From Rhodospirillales bacterium (lineage in GTDB: Bacteria; Pseudomonadota; Alphaproteobacteria; Rhodospirillales; JAPHTL01): a stretch of 17,201 bases of DNA. The position numbers and the translations under genes were made by a program. The notes beneath the pieces were generated by a model that searched no databases, was not told the origin of the DNA, and worked only from the letters and a program-made list of their open reading frames with translations. Shown here piece after piece: positions 1 to 7,948 of this stretch. Every line of letters starts with the position of its first letter. Within the stretch, counting starts at the first letter, position 1. The stretch is taken from positions 1 through 17,201 of the forward strand of contig JAPHTL010000194.1 in assembly GCA_026193355.1 (NCBI GenBank). The letters are read 5' to 3'.

Positions 1-884
1 ACCTGTAAATCCGCATCCACTGGCCGCAGGCGTTCTGGGTCGGTCTTCACAACGATGTCCTTGCGTGGTGACAGGGACAGCAGGTGCTTCAACATATCGC
101 CGACCGAACAGCTGAAACTGCCGCCGATGTTGTAGTATTCGCCCGGCACCGGATTGACCGTCACCAGCATGTGGTAGGCCCTGACCGCGTCACGCACATC
201 CGACCACGTCCGCAGGGAGTCCAGATTGCCGGTCTTCAGTTCGGGCGGGATCAAACCACCCTCGATCATGGCGATCTGCTTGGCGAAGGTGGACTCGGCG
301 AAAACGTCGCCGCGCCGCGGCCCGGTATGGGTGAACATGCGCGTGGTCATCACCGTCATGCCGAAGGCCTCGGCGTAATAGCGGCCGACCAGATCGGTAC
401 CGACCTTCGATATGGCGTAGGGCGAGGCCGGGTGGAATGTGCATTCCTCGTTGATCGGCAGCTTGTCGCGCTCGACGCGACCGAACACTTCGGATGATGC
501 GCAGACATGAATGACGGGGCGAAGTTCCTCGTTCACGGCCCGCAACGCGTCAAGAAGCCTCACGGTGCCGAGGATGTTGGTGTCCAGCGTATCGAGGGGC
601 GAAGTGAAACTGGTGGTCGGATAACTTTGCGCTGCCAAGTGAAAGACATACTTCGGCTTCACCTTTTCAACCATGTCCCGCAACGAGATGGTGTCGCGAA
701 GGTCAGCATAGGCAAGGTGAACCCGATCACGCGCATTGATCCGCGGCATCAGGTGGCCGAGGTTTTCCAGCGGGCTGCGCCAGCGGCACTGCCCCCAGAT
801 TTCCCAATCCGTGTGTTCAAGCAGGTAATCGGCAAGATGGGAGCCGACCATGCCGGTAACCCCGGTAATCAGTGCGCGTGTCAT
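1..884 (-). CDS. GDP-mannose 4,6-dehydratase-like NAD(P)-dependent SDR epimerase/dehydratase (C-terminus outside window)
   Basis: This is an extended short-chain dehydrogenase acting on nucleotide sugars; 294 residues are visible and the 3' end lies left of position 1. The N-terminus carries the Rossmann glycine motif TGVTGMVG (residues 7-14). FHLAAQSY follows at 81-88, and ASSEVFG (129-135) precedes the catalytic YAISK (Y156, K160). GNLDSLRTW (219-227) and ERLRPVDADL (284-293) resemble the substrate-binding segments of GDP-mannose dehydratases. That family makes GDP-4-keto-6-deoxymannose, the precursor of rhamnose, fucose and perosamine sugars, in the cytoplasm. A reductase of the RMD type or another NDP-sugar epimerase cannot be excluded without the C-terminus. 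The ATG is preceded by GGAAG about 13 bases upstream. It lies 111 bases downstream of a glycosyltransferase gene on the same strand, so cotranscription is plausible. Family certain, substrate inferred. Confidence 0.88.
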   Translation of the reverse strand, partial: MTRALITGVTGMVGSHLADYLLEHTDWEIWGQCRWRSPLENLGHLMPRINARDRVHLAYADLRDTISLRDMVEKVKPKYVFHLAAQSYPTTSFTSPLDTLDTNILGTVRLLDALRAVNEELRPVIHVCASSEVFGRVERDKLPINEECTFHPASPYAISKVGTDLVGRYYAEAFGMTVMTTRMFTHTGPRRGDVFAESTFAKQIAMIEGGLIPPELKTGNLDSLRTWSDVRDAVRAYHMLVTVNPVPGEYYNIGGSFSCSVGDMLKHLLSLSPRKDIVVKTDPERLRPVDADLQ

Positions 885-995
885 CGTTATTGCATTTCTT
901 CCGTTTCGAACAAGTTCATCGAATGATGTCACCCTCCCCCGTCGCAAACAAGGACAAGGACAATGGGCAGGAACAGGGAAAACGGGCGAACGGCC

Positions 996-2219
996 CTATG
1001 ACAGTCTGGACAGGGCGGACTTGAACTTCGAGGTCAGGGATTCGGAATCCCACCACTTGTTTCTGGCGCAGGCCGCCTGATCCTGCATTGAAGCCAGACC
1101 GGATACCGCTTCAAGGGCGGATTCTGCGATGGCGTCCTGATCGAAGGCGCCGAATGCCACTGCGCCACCGCCCATTCGGCCGGCTTCACGTTCAAGGTAG
1201 CTGTCGGCAGGCAGAACCACAGGCTTTCCGGCGGCAATCGCTTCAACGAAAAGCCCCGAAGAGGCGAACTTGTAGGCCCCCGTATAAGGCAGCAGCACAA
1301 GGTCCGCCCGGCCAAGGCGATCATAGTAGGCATCGGTCGTCAAAGGCCCTTCATGAAGATCAATTTGCGGGTGATCCCGCATGGCCTCGATGTGGTCTTC
1401 CATGACCCTTGCGAGCTCAGGCGTCCAAAGCGTGTCGACGTATTCGAAGTTGACCTGAAAGTCGAAACGAACGCTATCCCCCAATGCCTTGATCATGCGC
1501 TCGGCAACAGGAAAAAGCAGGTGCGTCCCGCGCTCAGGCTTTGAATGCCCCTGATGGCAAATGCGTATCTTTCCGTCCCGGACGCCCCCCTTTCCGGCAG
1601 TCTCAAGCCTTTTTGGAAAGATCGGCGGCACCGCCTCTATCGCCACCCCGTCACCAGCGATTTCCATAAGGGCGCTCGCGGCCTCGGCATGTTCCGACCA
1701 CACCCACAGCCGGGAGGCGTCCTGATCCCGGATCAGATCGAAGAACCCCTCATAGAACGGGGAAAGATCGCTGGGTTTCCGGCTATCGGCATCGATGAAA
1801 TAACCAAGGTTGAGAATCGCGATAACGAAGATTCGCCGCGCCGGGAGGAACTCGGATATCCAGCGCCCTATCGCCAGAAGAACCGCCGGGGTCGCCGCAT
1901 GGAAAACGACGATGTCGCCGTCATTCACCACCCCGCCGAGGGTCTGACGAAAAACCGCTGTGAAATAATCGTTGAGCTGGCCGAGGTCGTTCTCCCGGCC
2001 CGGGGAGGGCTGCAGGCATTCGTATTGATTATGATGAAAAACGGGGATGGCCTGCAGACGACTAACAATCTTCTCGCTGTCCAGCGCCAGATTGGCCAGA
2101 ACCGCACAGGGAATTCCGACCCCTTCACCAGCCTCGACCAGTGAAAGGTCAAAATGATAATGGTGCCCCGTCAGGGAGCGCAGGGCCGGGTCGACGATGA
2201 TGAGCCTGTTATCCGGCAT
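996..2219 (-). CDS. GT-B fold glycosyltransferase (group 1-like)
   Basis: A 407-residue soluble protein with no signal peptide or membrane segment. The C-terminal half has the nucleotide-sugar-binding pattern of GT-B glycosyltransferases: ADLVLLPYTG (305-314) followed by SSGLFVEAIAAGKPVVLP (319-337), in which the Glu-Ala-x-Ala-x-Gly-x-Pro-Val core is typical of group 1 (GT4-like) enzymes. The N-terminal half starts with a beta-strand, LIIVDPALRSLTGHHYHFD, as expected for an acceptor-binding Rossmann domain, and HQGHSKPERGTHLL (222-235) fits the start of the second domain. It would transfer a sugar in the cytoplasm; donor and acceptor are unknown. The start ATG has GGTGGA about 6 bases upstream. 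The gene begins 11 bases after the stop of the preceding same-strand gene, which strongly suggests one operon. The exact GT family is not assigned. Confidence 0.85.
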   Translation of the reverse strand: MPDNRLIIVDPALRSLTGHHYHFDLSLVEAGEGVGIPCAVLANLALDSEKIVSRLQAIPVFHHNQYECLQPSPGRENDLGQLNDYFTAVFRQTLGGVVNDGDIVVFHAATPAVLLAIGRWISEFLPARRIFVIAILNLGYFIDADSRKPSDLSPFYEGFFDLIRDQDASRLWVWSEHAEAASALMEIAGDGVAIEAVPPIFPKRLETAGKGGVRDGKIRICHQGHSKPERGTHLLFPVAERMIKALGDSVRFDFQVNFEYVDTLWTPELARVMEDHIEAMRDHPQIDLHEGPLTTDAYYDRLGRADLVLLPYTGAYKFASSGLFVEAIAAGKPVVLPADSYLEREAGRMGGGAVAFGAFDQDAIAESALEAVSGLASMQDQAACARNKWWDSESLTSKFKSALSRLS

Positions 2220-2230
2220 ACCGGTCCACC

Positions 2231-4765
2231 CTATTTTTCCCTGGTCATCAGATGTGGCCTAATTCTTTCAAAAACGTCCTGATAGCTATCCCAATCAGGA
2301 ACCGCATCACTTGGCAACTGACCGAAGAAAGCCAGGACCGCCACGATGTCACATTCGAATGTAGACAGGAGAGAAGCATCGAAGCCTTCCGCCATCCAGC
2401 GATTGATCTTTTCCAACAACGCGCGCGGATAATATGGCGAAAAATGCAGCAACTTCGCCACCATCAGAAGCCTGTCATCCGCCTCATCATATTCACCAAT
2501 TCCACCAAACTTCTTCGCGAGACGCACACAGCGTGCAAGGCCATACCATTCACCCAGCAAGGCGCGCGCGACATCCTCCTTGCCAAGCCTAAGGCAGCAA
2601 TCGACGACGATATAGATCTCCTTGTTAAGCAGGAACATGGGGTCAATGTTGACCATATCGAAATAGACGTCGATCAGCCTCCTTCGATAGTCATCGGAAT
2701 CGTCTTGTGTCGCCAGAAAAGTCAGAGTGTGAATAAGAAGCGCCTTGAGCTGCACATTTCCGGGATAGATCTCATCCGCTCTCAACAAATGGGGTAGAGC
2801 AGCCATTGACGCATCGACGTCGGCCTCTTTTGAGGCCACAAGCGTACCCAAACCGATAAATCCTTCGACAGCGCCACGCAGGCAATCCCTTGGGGTGTAC
2901 GTCGGTTGCTTTTGATTCAGGCTTTCCGCTGTCGCCGTTTCCGTGACAAGCCAGGCGTATTCAATGTACGGGAAAACGATGTCCGGGTGTTCGGATGCAA
3001 TACCCGCCCCGATATCGGTACCGACCGGATCAAAGGACAGATTGTCAAAATCCTCAAGAAGCCTTTCCCATTCGAGAATCGTTTCGGGACGAAGGTTCTG
3101 CTGGAAATGGGTTTCCCTGACAAAGCGCCAATAGCAGGCGTTGAAACGAAGGGCCAGAGAATCCGGGAAGCGATGCCTCCCATCCTCAAGATAACGTTCG
3201 CATTGCTGTAGGCGCTTTTCACTTTCCTCTTTTGGATCAGGCCAGACGACAGATGCTTTCCCACAGGTTGTGGCCGCGTTGTTGAAGTCTTTTTCATCCC
3301 ACGATTCATTCTGGTCCAGATTCTCGATCACCTTCGAGATGCGCTTCTTTACATGCTCTTCTCCCCAGATATGGAGATCGGCGCGTGGGCACAGCCAGAC
3401 GATCCTTCTTTTTACATCCGCCGAACGACGGTCAATCCCTTCCAGTCCAACCGTCGCCGCGAAAAAGGCGGCGTATTTCAACTGCCGCTCCGCCAATTCT
3501 TCGACCGTCCCTGTGTTGCTCAAGGCCTCCCGGATACCCTCTGTCGCTTTTTCCGGGTCGTAAACGCCTTCCTGCTTTTTCCTGCTGCGGTCGTATGCTT
3601 CAAGGTGAGAACGGACATCGTTCGTCAGATGCCTTTCATCGACCGGGAACGATCCGGGGCCGACTTCATCGAAGAAGGAACCCCTTGGACTCAGCAGAAA
3701 CGCCCCGGCGCTCAGCGCATCGCGCCAGCGCGGCGAAGGCATTCCCAGGTATCTGTTAATCAAGGGAAGGAATCGCGATCGTTCCAGAAGCCTCCTGTAA
3801 TCGTCTTTCGGCAGGTGCCCGTTTTCGATACGGATGTGTCGCTCCCCCGAAAGTCGCGCAAGATGATAGAGGAAGCGCGCCCGATCCTTGAAATGACCGT
3901 TCAGCGCATCGCCGGTGAACAGGACGTCGATATCCTTCTCGCCCGTCCAGTGGACTTCCGGAAAAGGAACCGCCGTCGGATCAAAGGTGAAGACCGTCAC
4001 CCCCTTGACCCCGCTGGCGCATCCCAGTTCGAAGTGTTCCTGTGAAGCGTTGGTGATATGGACGTCATGCAGAAGGTAATTATCGAGGTTCGCCTGAAGA
4101 TAGACGTCCGAATCGTTGCACCACATCACCTTCGGGATATCTATTTTCTCGAAATTCCTGGGCAGGATCCATTGCGGCGACTGGCAGTAGAGAAAATCCG
4201 GGCGCTGTTCTTCAGGCAGAGCCGCGATGAATTCATCCAGCGGATCGTTGATGTCATAGCCGCCGAACGTTTCCGCCAGCTGACCGGAAATGTTGCAGAC
4301 AACGAACGGACCAACCCGGCATTCGACGCTTCTGTGGAACGGATATTCCTCGAAATGGATGGGCACGGCGGAGATCACCTTGAAAACGTTGATCCGATCG
4401 CGCCCAATCAAGGCTTCAAGCCGGGACGCCAATTCGCTTGCCCGCCCCTTATCATCCGGCACCTGCTCCAGCCGCTTGATCGCCTGTTCGTTCTCCCCCG
4501 CAATCCAATGGGCCAGCGCCCTGATAACAAGCCCCTGATCGGACAGGTCGGACAGGGCATCAAGAATTTTTGCACCCTTCACGAACAAGCCGCTCAGGAC
4601 AAGAGCGGCACCCTTGATTTCGCTGTTTGCAGGGGCATTTGTAGCAGCCAGCATGTAGTCGCCTGCCGCAAAAGCGGCTTCCGCGCCTCCATACCACTCG
4701 ATGATTTCATCGTTGGTGACCCGGTAGTCGAAGACCGGATGGATTTTGTGCTCGCCGCCTGACAT
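2231..4765 (-). CDS. Large CgeB-like glycosyltransferase with helical C-terminal half
   Basis: An 844-residue cytoplasmic protein. An N-terminal helical segment (about 15-120, TPR-like) leads into a glycosyltransferase region (about 128-445). The latter holds FLYCQSPQWILP (191-202), PKVMWCNDSD (211-220), DIDVLFTGD (278-286) and FLPLINRYLGMPSPRWRDALSAGAFLLSPR (332-361), a pattern like CgeB / 'glycosyl transferase family 1' proteins in which a conserved region near the donor site ends in a Gly-Ala-hydrophobic strand. Residues 450-844 are Leu/Ala-rich helices that look like degenerate TPR or other helical repeats. I chose the ATG at 4763-4765 because a purine-rich GAGAGGGCGGGG lies just upstream and family-like sequence starts there. 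An in-frame ATG at 4913-4915 would add 50 Arg/Gly-rich residues of low quality. It is followed 11 bases later by the next glycosyltransferase gene. Substrate unknown. Confidence 0.8.
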   Translation of the reverse strand: MSGGEHKIHPVFDYRVTNDEIIEWYGGAEAAFAAGDYMLAATNAPANSEIKGAALVLSGLFVKGAKILDALSDLSDQGLVIRALAHWIAGENEQAIKRLEQVPDDKGRASELASRLEALIGRDRINVFKVISAVPIHFEEYPFHRSVECRVGPFVVCNISGQLAETFGGYDINDPLDEFIAALPEEQRPDFLYCQSPQWILPRNFEKIDIPKVMWCNDSDVYLQANLDNYLLHDVHITNASQEHFELGCASGVKGVTVFTFDPTAVPFPEVHWTGEKDIDVLFTGDALNGHFKDRARFLYHLARLSGERHIRIENGHLPKDDYRRLLERSRFLPLINRYLGMPSPRWRDALSAGAFLLSPRGSFFDEVGPGSFPVDERHLTNDVRSHLEAYDRSRKKQEGVYDPEKATEGIREALSNTGTVEELAERQLKYAAFFAATVGLEGIDRRSADVKRRIVWLCPRADLHIWGEEHVKKRISKVIENLDQNESWDEKDFNNAATTCGKASVVWPDPKEESEKRLQQCERYLEDGRHRFPDSLALRFNACYWRFVRETHFQQNLRPETILEWERLLEDFDNLSFDPVGTDIGAGIASEHPDIVFPYIEYAWLVTETATAESLNQKQPTYTPRDCLRGAVEGFIGLGTLVASKEADVDASMAALPHLLRADEIYPGNVQLKALLIHTLTFLATQDDSDDYRRRLIDVYFDMVNIDPMFLLNKEIYIVVDCCLRLGKEDVARALLGEWYGLARCVRLAKKFGGIGEYDEADDRLLMVAKLLHFSPYYPRALLEKINRWMAEGFDASLLSTFECDIVAVLAFFGQLPSDAVPDWDSYQDVFERIRPHLMTREK

Positions 4766-4939
4766 GCCCCGCCCTCTCTGACTTACCGGTCTTCCGACGG
4801 CATCGTAGAACTGCCGGAAGGTTCGGGGTGTAGACCCCACTCCGGCGTAAAATGTTGCGGAATACACCCTGAATTTTTCATGACGGCGCGCAGGTCGATC
4901 ATGCGCATGTCCCACAAGGCATCTGAATGGGCGAACGCG
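4766..4939 (-). other. Leader between the sulfotransferase fusion and the large glycosyltransferase, with two hairpins
   Basis: This 174-base gap lies upstream (minus strand) of the large glycosyltransferase. Two adjacent inverted repeats stand out. Positions 4791-4820 form an imperfect stem (outer arms CTTCC/GGAAG, inner GGCA/TGCC). Positions 4825-4838 form a perfect 5-bp stem, GGGGT-gtag-ACCCC. Neither is followed by a T-run on either strand, so they do not look like intrinsic terminators. A weaker 5-bp hairpin (GCGCA/TGCGC) sits at 4888-4906. The region may hold an internal promoter or act on mRNA processing or translation; nothing in the sequence decides between these. It could also code for a 50-residue N-terminal extension of the downstream protein, which I consider less likely. 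Confidence 0.3.
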
Positions 4940-6544
4940 TCATTCGCAGAAATTACGCTCAAAGGACTGCATGATCACCTCGATGTACTCCGGCTTGATA
5001 TGCCTGTTGTCCTCCAGAAACGGATCGACGAAAATTTCCTTCACCAGTTCATACGAGGGGAAATAGAAAAGATTGTCATCATCCTCGTTGTCCCGCATGA
5101 CCTGATCAATCGCAACCCTGAGCGTCGCCTTGGAAACGGTATTTGCCGTAACACACGATACGGGACGGAAGGTCGCCATGAGCGGGATGGGAGAAAGGGT
5201 GAAGATGATCTTCTTGTCCCCGAGATGCTTCCTTATCAGACTTCGTATTTTCTGAAGGTTGGCCGCGTTTTCCTCGACCGTTGTGATGCGGAAACCATGG
5301 ACATCCTCATCAAAAAAGTCCTCCGGTATGGCGCGCCAGAACGCCTCGCCTGATTTTTTGTCGTACCAGATTTCCGAAAGCCCCAGCGTGAAAATGAAAA
5401 CATCCGTCGACTTGATTATTTCAAGGGTGTTTCGCTGGATATTCGGATCGACGGGGGCTATTTCCTTTTTGGGGCCGAACCAGATGTTTTCCGGCATCGC
5501 CCTGCCTTCCAGCGCCCATTCAAGCTGCTGCAAAATTGTGAAGCTGTTTACGATCCCTTCGCCGAAACGAATGATGTGCGCATCCAGGTCCAGCGACTTG
5601 CAAAGCAGTTTGTACCCGCGTTCATGCAGATAGTTGCTGATGTTGGCCGCAAAGCAGCTTCCAAACGCAGTTATCCGCGAGGACTTGTCAATGACAGGAC
5701 TACCCGGAAGCCACCCGAGAAAGACATAGTCCTCAAGGCAACCTGGCTCTTTAAGGCTTTCCTTGGAGGGAATGAAATTTGTGTGTTTGCCCCTGTACCA
5801 GGAGCCATGAAACATTGCGCTTCCCCTTCCCTGCTCGATAACCAGAGCCTTCAGTTCGCCCGAACCGCTTTCCTCGAAACCATAGTCGAAGTGCTCGAAT
5901 TCCCATGCGTACGCCTCTTCGACAAGCGCCCGGCTTTCTTCGTCGTAATATTCCGAGTAATGGGCTTTCTTCCCGCGCTCCGCGCTTTTGTAGTGGCCCA
6001 GATTGGCGATATCGAAGGTCGTCCCGACCTTGTCGCAGACCTCCTTTATCCCGTCGATCAGGGATTCATAACGAATGAAATAATCCACGCAGAGATTGCC
6101 ATCGATGCGGTAGCGGTCACCGTCGTAAAGAATGGGGTTTTCGGCCTTCAGCCAGACGTTGAACGCCTTGCGTAAATCTTCGAACTCAAGCTCGGAAAAC
6201 GCCGCGCGCTGGTCCGGGGGCGTGATGTCCCAGAAATATGAGACTATTTTATCGTAGGGATTCCTGATGGTGCAGAATTTGAAATAATCGTCCCACACAT
6301 CGCCCCCGATATAGTTACGGAGTTGGCGGGCCGTAACATGCTCCCATATCCGTCTGAGTGGATTGGGCCTCGGGCCGCGGTATCCGACGATTCCATATTC
6401 CGAAATGGTTTCGTCCCGGGTCATGGCGACTTCCCGCAGTTCAGGCGGAAGGCAATCGGGCTCGAAAAAAATCTCGACCGTGGTGCCCGCGGTCTTGAAC
6501 GGCTTCAGGTAGATGTATTTCTTTTCATGACAAACAAGCGCCAT
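4940..6544 (-). CDS. Sulfotransferase-GSCFA domain fusion protein
   Basis: A 534-residue two-domain protein. The N-terminal domain (about 1-225) is a PAPS-dependent sulfotransferase. The 5'-phosphosulfate-binding loop is KPFKTAGTTVE (14-24) and the 3'-phosphate-binding motif is RNPYDKIVSYFW (94-105), as in carbohydrate sulfotransferases of the Sulfotransfer_2 type. The C-terminal domain (about 285-530) belongs to the GSCFA family. It has FGSCFAA (294-300, candidate nucleophile S296), TLGLSEIW (386-393), SPIPLMATFRP (451-461), ANTVSKATLR (467-476), FYFPSYE (493-499) and DNRH (D512, H515). The Ser and the Asp-x-x-His layout are those of SGNH-type esterases/acyltransferases. No signal peptide or membrane span, so probably cytoplasmic. 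The ATG at 6542-6544 has GGGAGA about 10 bases upstream; an in-frame ATG at 6625 would add 27 residues ahead of the sulfotransferase fold and is rejected. It is divergent from a second GSCFA gene. Sugar acceptor unknown. Confidence 0.88.
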   Translation of the reverse strand: MALVCHEKKYIYLKPFKTAGTTVEIFFEPDCLPPELREVAMTRDETISEYGIVGYRGPRPNPLRRIWEHVTARQLRNYIGGDVWDDYFKFCTIRNPYDKIVSYFWDITPPDQRAAFSELEFEDLRKAFNVWLKAENPILYDGDRYRIDGNLCVDYFIRYESLIDGIKEVCDKVGTTFDIANLGHYKSAERGKKAHYSEYYDEESRALVEEAYAWEFEHFDYGFEESGSGELKALVIEQGRGSAMFHGSWYRGKHTNFIPSKESLKEPGCLEDYVFLGWLPGSPVIDKSSRITAFGSCFAANISNYLHERGYKLLCKSLDLDAHIIRFGEGIVNSFTILQQLEWALEGRAMPENIWFGPKKEIAPVDPNIQRNTLEIIKSTDVFIFTLGLSEIWYDKKSGEAFWRAIPEDFFDEDVHGFRITTVEENAANLQKIRSLIRKHLGDKKIIFTLSPIPLMATFRPVSCVTANTVSKATLRVAIDQVMRDNEDDDNLFYFPSYELVKEIFVDPFLEDNRHIKPEYIEVIMQSFERNFCE

Positions 6545-6733
6545 CCGTTTGCATCTCCCATTGTCCGGTCTCGGGAATTCTCGCCCAAGATTGCAACGAA
6601 GCCCGAAAAGGATTGTATGGTCCATACTTCATGTGGGCAACACGATGAAAGGTCTCGGCCTCTCGGGAATCGAACGTTAAGATGTTTCAAGGCGACCGCG
6701 ACAAAGATTCTTGTGAAAGTTCCAGGTGTAACC
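6545..6733. promoter_or_regulatory. Divergent intergenic region between two GSCFA genes, with a palindrome
   Basis: This 189-base gap separates the start codons of the two GSCFA genes and must contain promoters for both directions. I could not identify a convincing -35/-10 pair or a -24/-12 site on either strand. The one clear structure is the perfect dyad GTATGG-T-CCATAC at 6615-6627, a possible operator. Extra in-frame ATGs (for example 6617 on the plus strand) exist but would prepend sequence with no family resemblance. Confidence 0.35.
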
Positions 6734-7948
6734 ATGCCGCTTGAAATCGTCCCGAGCCTGCAGGCCTTGAAAAATCCACTGGCCGACAAGCAAGCCAGGA
6801 AATGGCCTTGCGAAAACAGGGGGGGGCGGCTGCTGCCCCTTTCCAAACCCTTTGTCGAACACAGGGTGGGGGAATTCGGTTCTGGCGCTCCCGTGATGAC
6901 CGTAGGCTCCTGTTTCGCCCGCTATGTCAGCCTGGCCCTGAAGGAACTCGGGCATATCATTCCGACGCTCGATATTGCCGACCTTTCTCGCTCCGACAGC
7001 GTTCTGAAGGGTTTCTTGCAACAGGAAAAACAGCTGACAGGGGTCAACCCCCCGCCCGACTTCGCCTGGAACTTCATGCAAAAGTACAACCCCCATTCCG
7101 TGCTTAACGAGCTTATCTGGGCGCTTGACGACGATTACACCCCCCCGGACGAAGCTTTCTTCGAGGTTCGCCCCGGGGACTTCGTCGATTCGCACACCCA
7201 TATGCCGACGCTGACGGCCTCGCTGGAAGATCAAAAGCATCGCCGCATGCTGATCCGCTCCCTTTTCCGGCGCGTCCTCGAATGCCGGGAGATCGTCGTC
7301 ACACTGGGACTTGCGGAGGCCTGGTGGGACCATGAACAGGGCTGCTATCTGAACCAGACACCGGATCCCAGCTTCATTAAGCGCCACCACGAGCGTTTCG
7401 AATTTCATGTGCTGGGTTATGAGGACGTCGTTTCATGCCTGCGCCAGATGATGGACCTGCTTGGCGCCCGGATGCCGGAAGAATTCCGCGTTTTTCTGAC
7501 GGTTTCCCCGCAGCCGTTTCTCTCCACCTTCCGACCGCAGGACGCCCTGGTCGCCAACGCGTACTCCAAAAGCGTTCTGCGCGCCGCAATCGATGAGATC
7601 GCCGCCGCCCATGACAACGTTTTCTATTTCCCGAGCTTTGAGATCGCGACGCTGTCGGACCCGAGGGCCGTGTGGACGAAAGACAACCTGCATGTCGAAC
7701 TTGATTTCGTGAACTGGCTGATGGCCTTCGCCACGGGGTCGAATGACGTCATGGAAGCGGCTGCGAAAAGGGCCCTGGCGAAACTTCCCGAAGAAAGAAC
7801 ATGGAAACTGGAAGAAAATCTGGCGCAACAGGATCAGAAGATTCAGATTCTCGAGGAAACAAACGCCATGTTGACCGAACAGCTTGAAAAGTCCAGATCC
7901 GCCTACAACGATATGCTGCGCAAACAACTTGAATCGCAGGGAAGTTAG
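6734..7948 (+). CDS. GSCFA domain protein with C-terminal coiled coil
   Basis: A 404-residue protein built on a GSCFA domain (about 35-335) and ending in a probable coiled coil (about 355-400: repeating Glu/Gln/Lys with Leu/Ile/Met heptads). It shares every block with the divergent fusion protein: VGSCFAR (57-63, S59), TLGLAEAW (190-197), SPQPFLSTFRP (258-268), ANAYSKSVLR (274-283), FYFPSFE (297-303) and DNLH (D317, H320). The conserved Ser and Asp-x-x-His suggest an SGNH-like esterase or acyltransferase; activity on glycan acyl groups is inference. The ATG at 6734 has AGGTG 5 bases upstream; an in-frame GTG at 6713 is an alternative, and still earlier ATGs are unlikely because they read back into the neighbouring gene. 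Its stop overlaps the stop of the convergent gene. No signal peptide. The coiled coil suggests self-association or a partner. Confidence 0.85.
   Translation: MPLEIVPSLQALKNPLADKQARKWPCENRGGRLLPLSKPFVEHRVGEFGSGAPVMTVGSCFARYVSLALKELGHIIPTLDIADLSRSDSVLKGFLQQEKQLTGVNPPPDFAWNFMQKYNPHSVLNELIWALDDDYTPPDEAFFEVRPGDFVDSHTHMPTLTASLEDQKHRRMLIRSLFRRVLECREIVVTLGLAEAWWDHEQGCYLNQTPDPSFIKRHHERFEFHVLGYEDVVSCLRQMMDLLGARMPEEFRVFLTVSPQPFLSTFRPQDALVANAYSKSVLRAAIDEIAAAHDNVFYFPSFEIATLSDPRAVWTKDNLHVELDFVNWLMAFATGSNDVMEAAAKRALAKLPEERTWKLEENLAQQDQKIQILEETNAMLTEQLEKSRSAYNDMLRKQLESQGS

Noticed and set aside
984..996. Possible intrinsic terminator after the GT-B gene (GGGC-gaacg-GCCC, then TTTT on the minus strand)
   Set aside because: The stem is only 4 bp, it overlaps the stop codon and the T-run is four bases; too weak to call.
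4766..4915. 50-residue N-terminal extension of the large glycosyltransferase
   Set aside because: It is Arg/Gly/Pro-rich, overlaps two hairpins, and the internal ATG at 4763-4765 has a better purine-rich ribosome-binding site. Kept only as an alternative.
6323..6733. Possible 137-residue N-terminal extension of the plus-strand GSCFA gene
   Set aside because: It would overlap the start of the sulfotransferase-GSCFA gene on the other strand and has no resemblance to the family; the ATG at 6734 has its own Shine-Dalgarno and leads directly into the domain.
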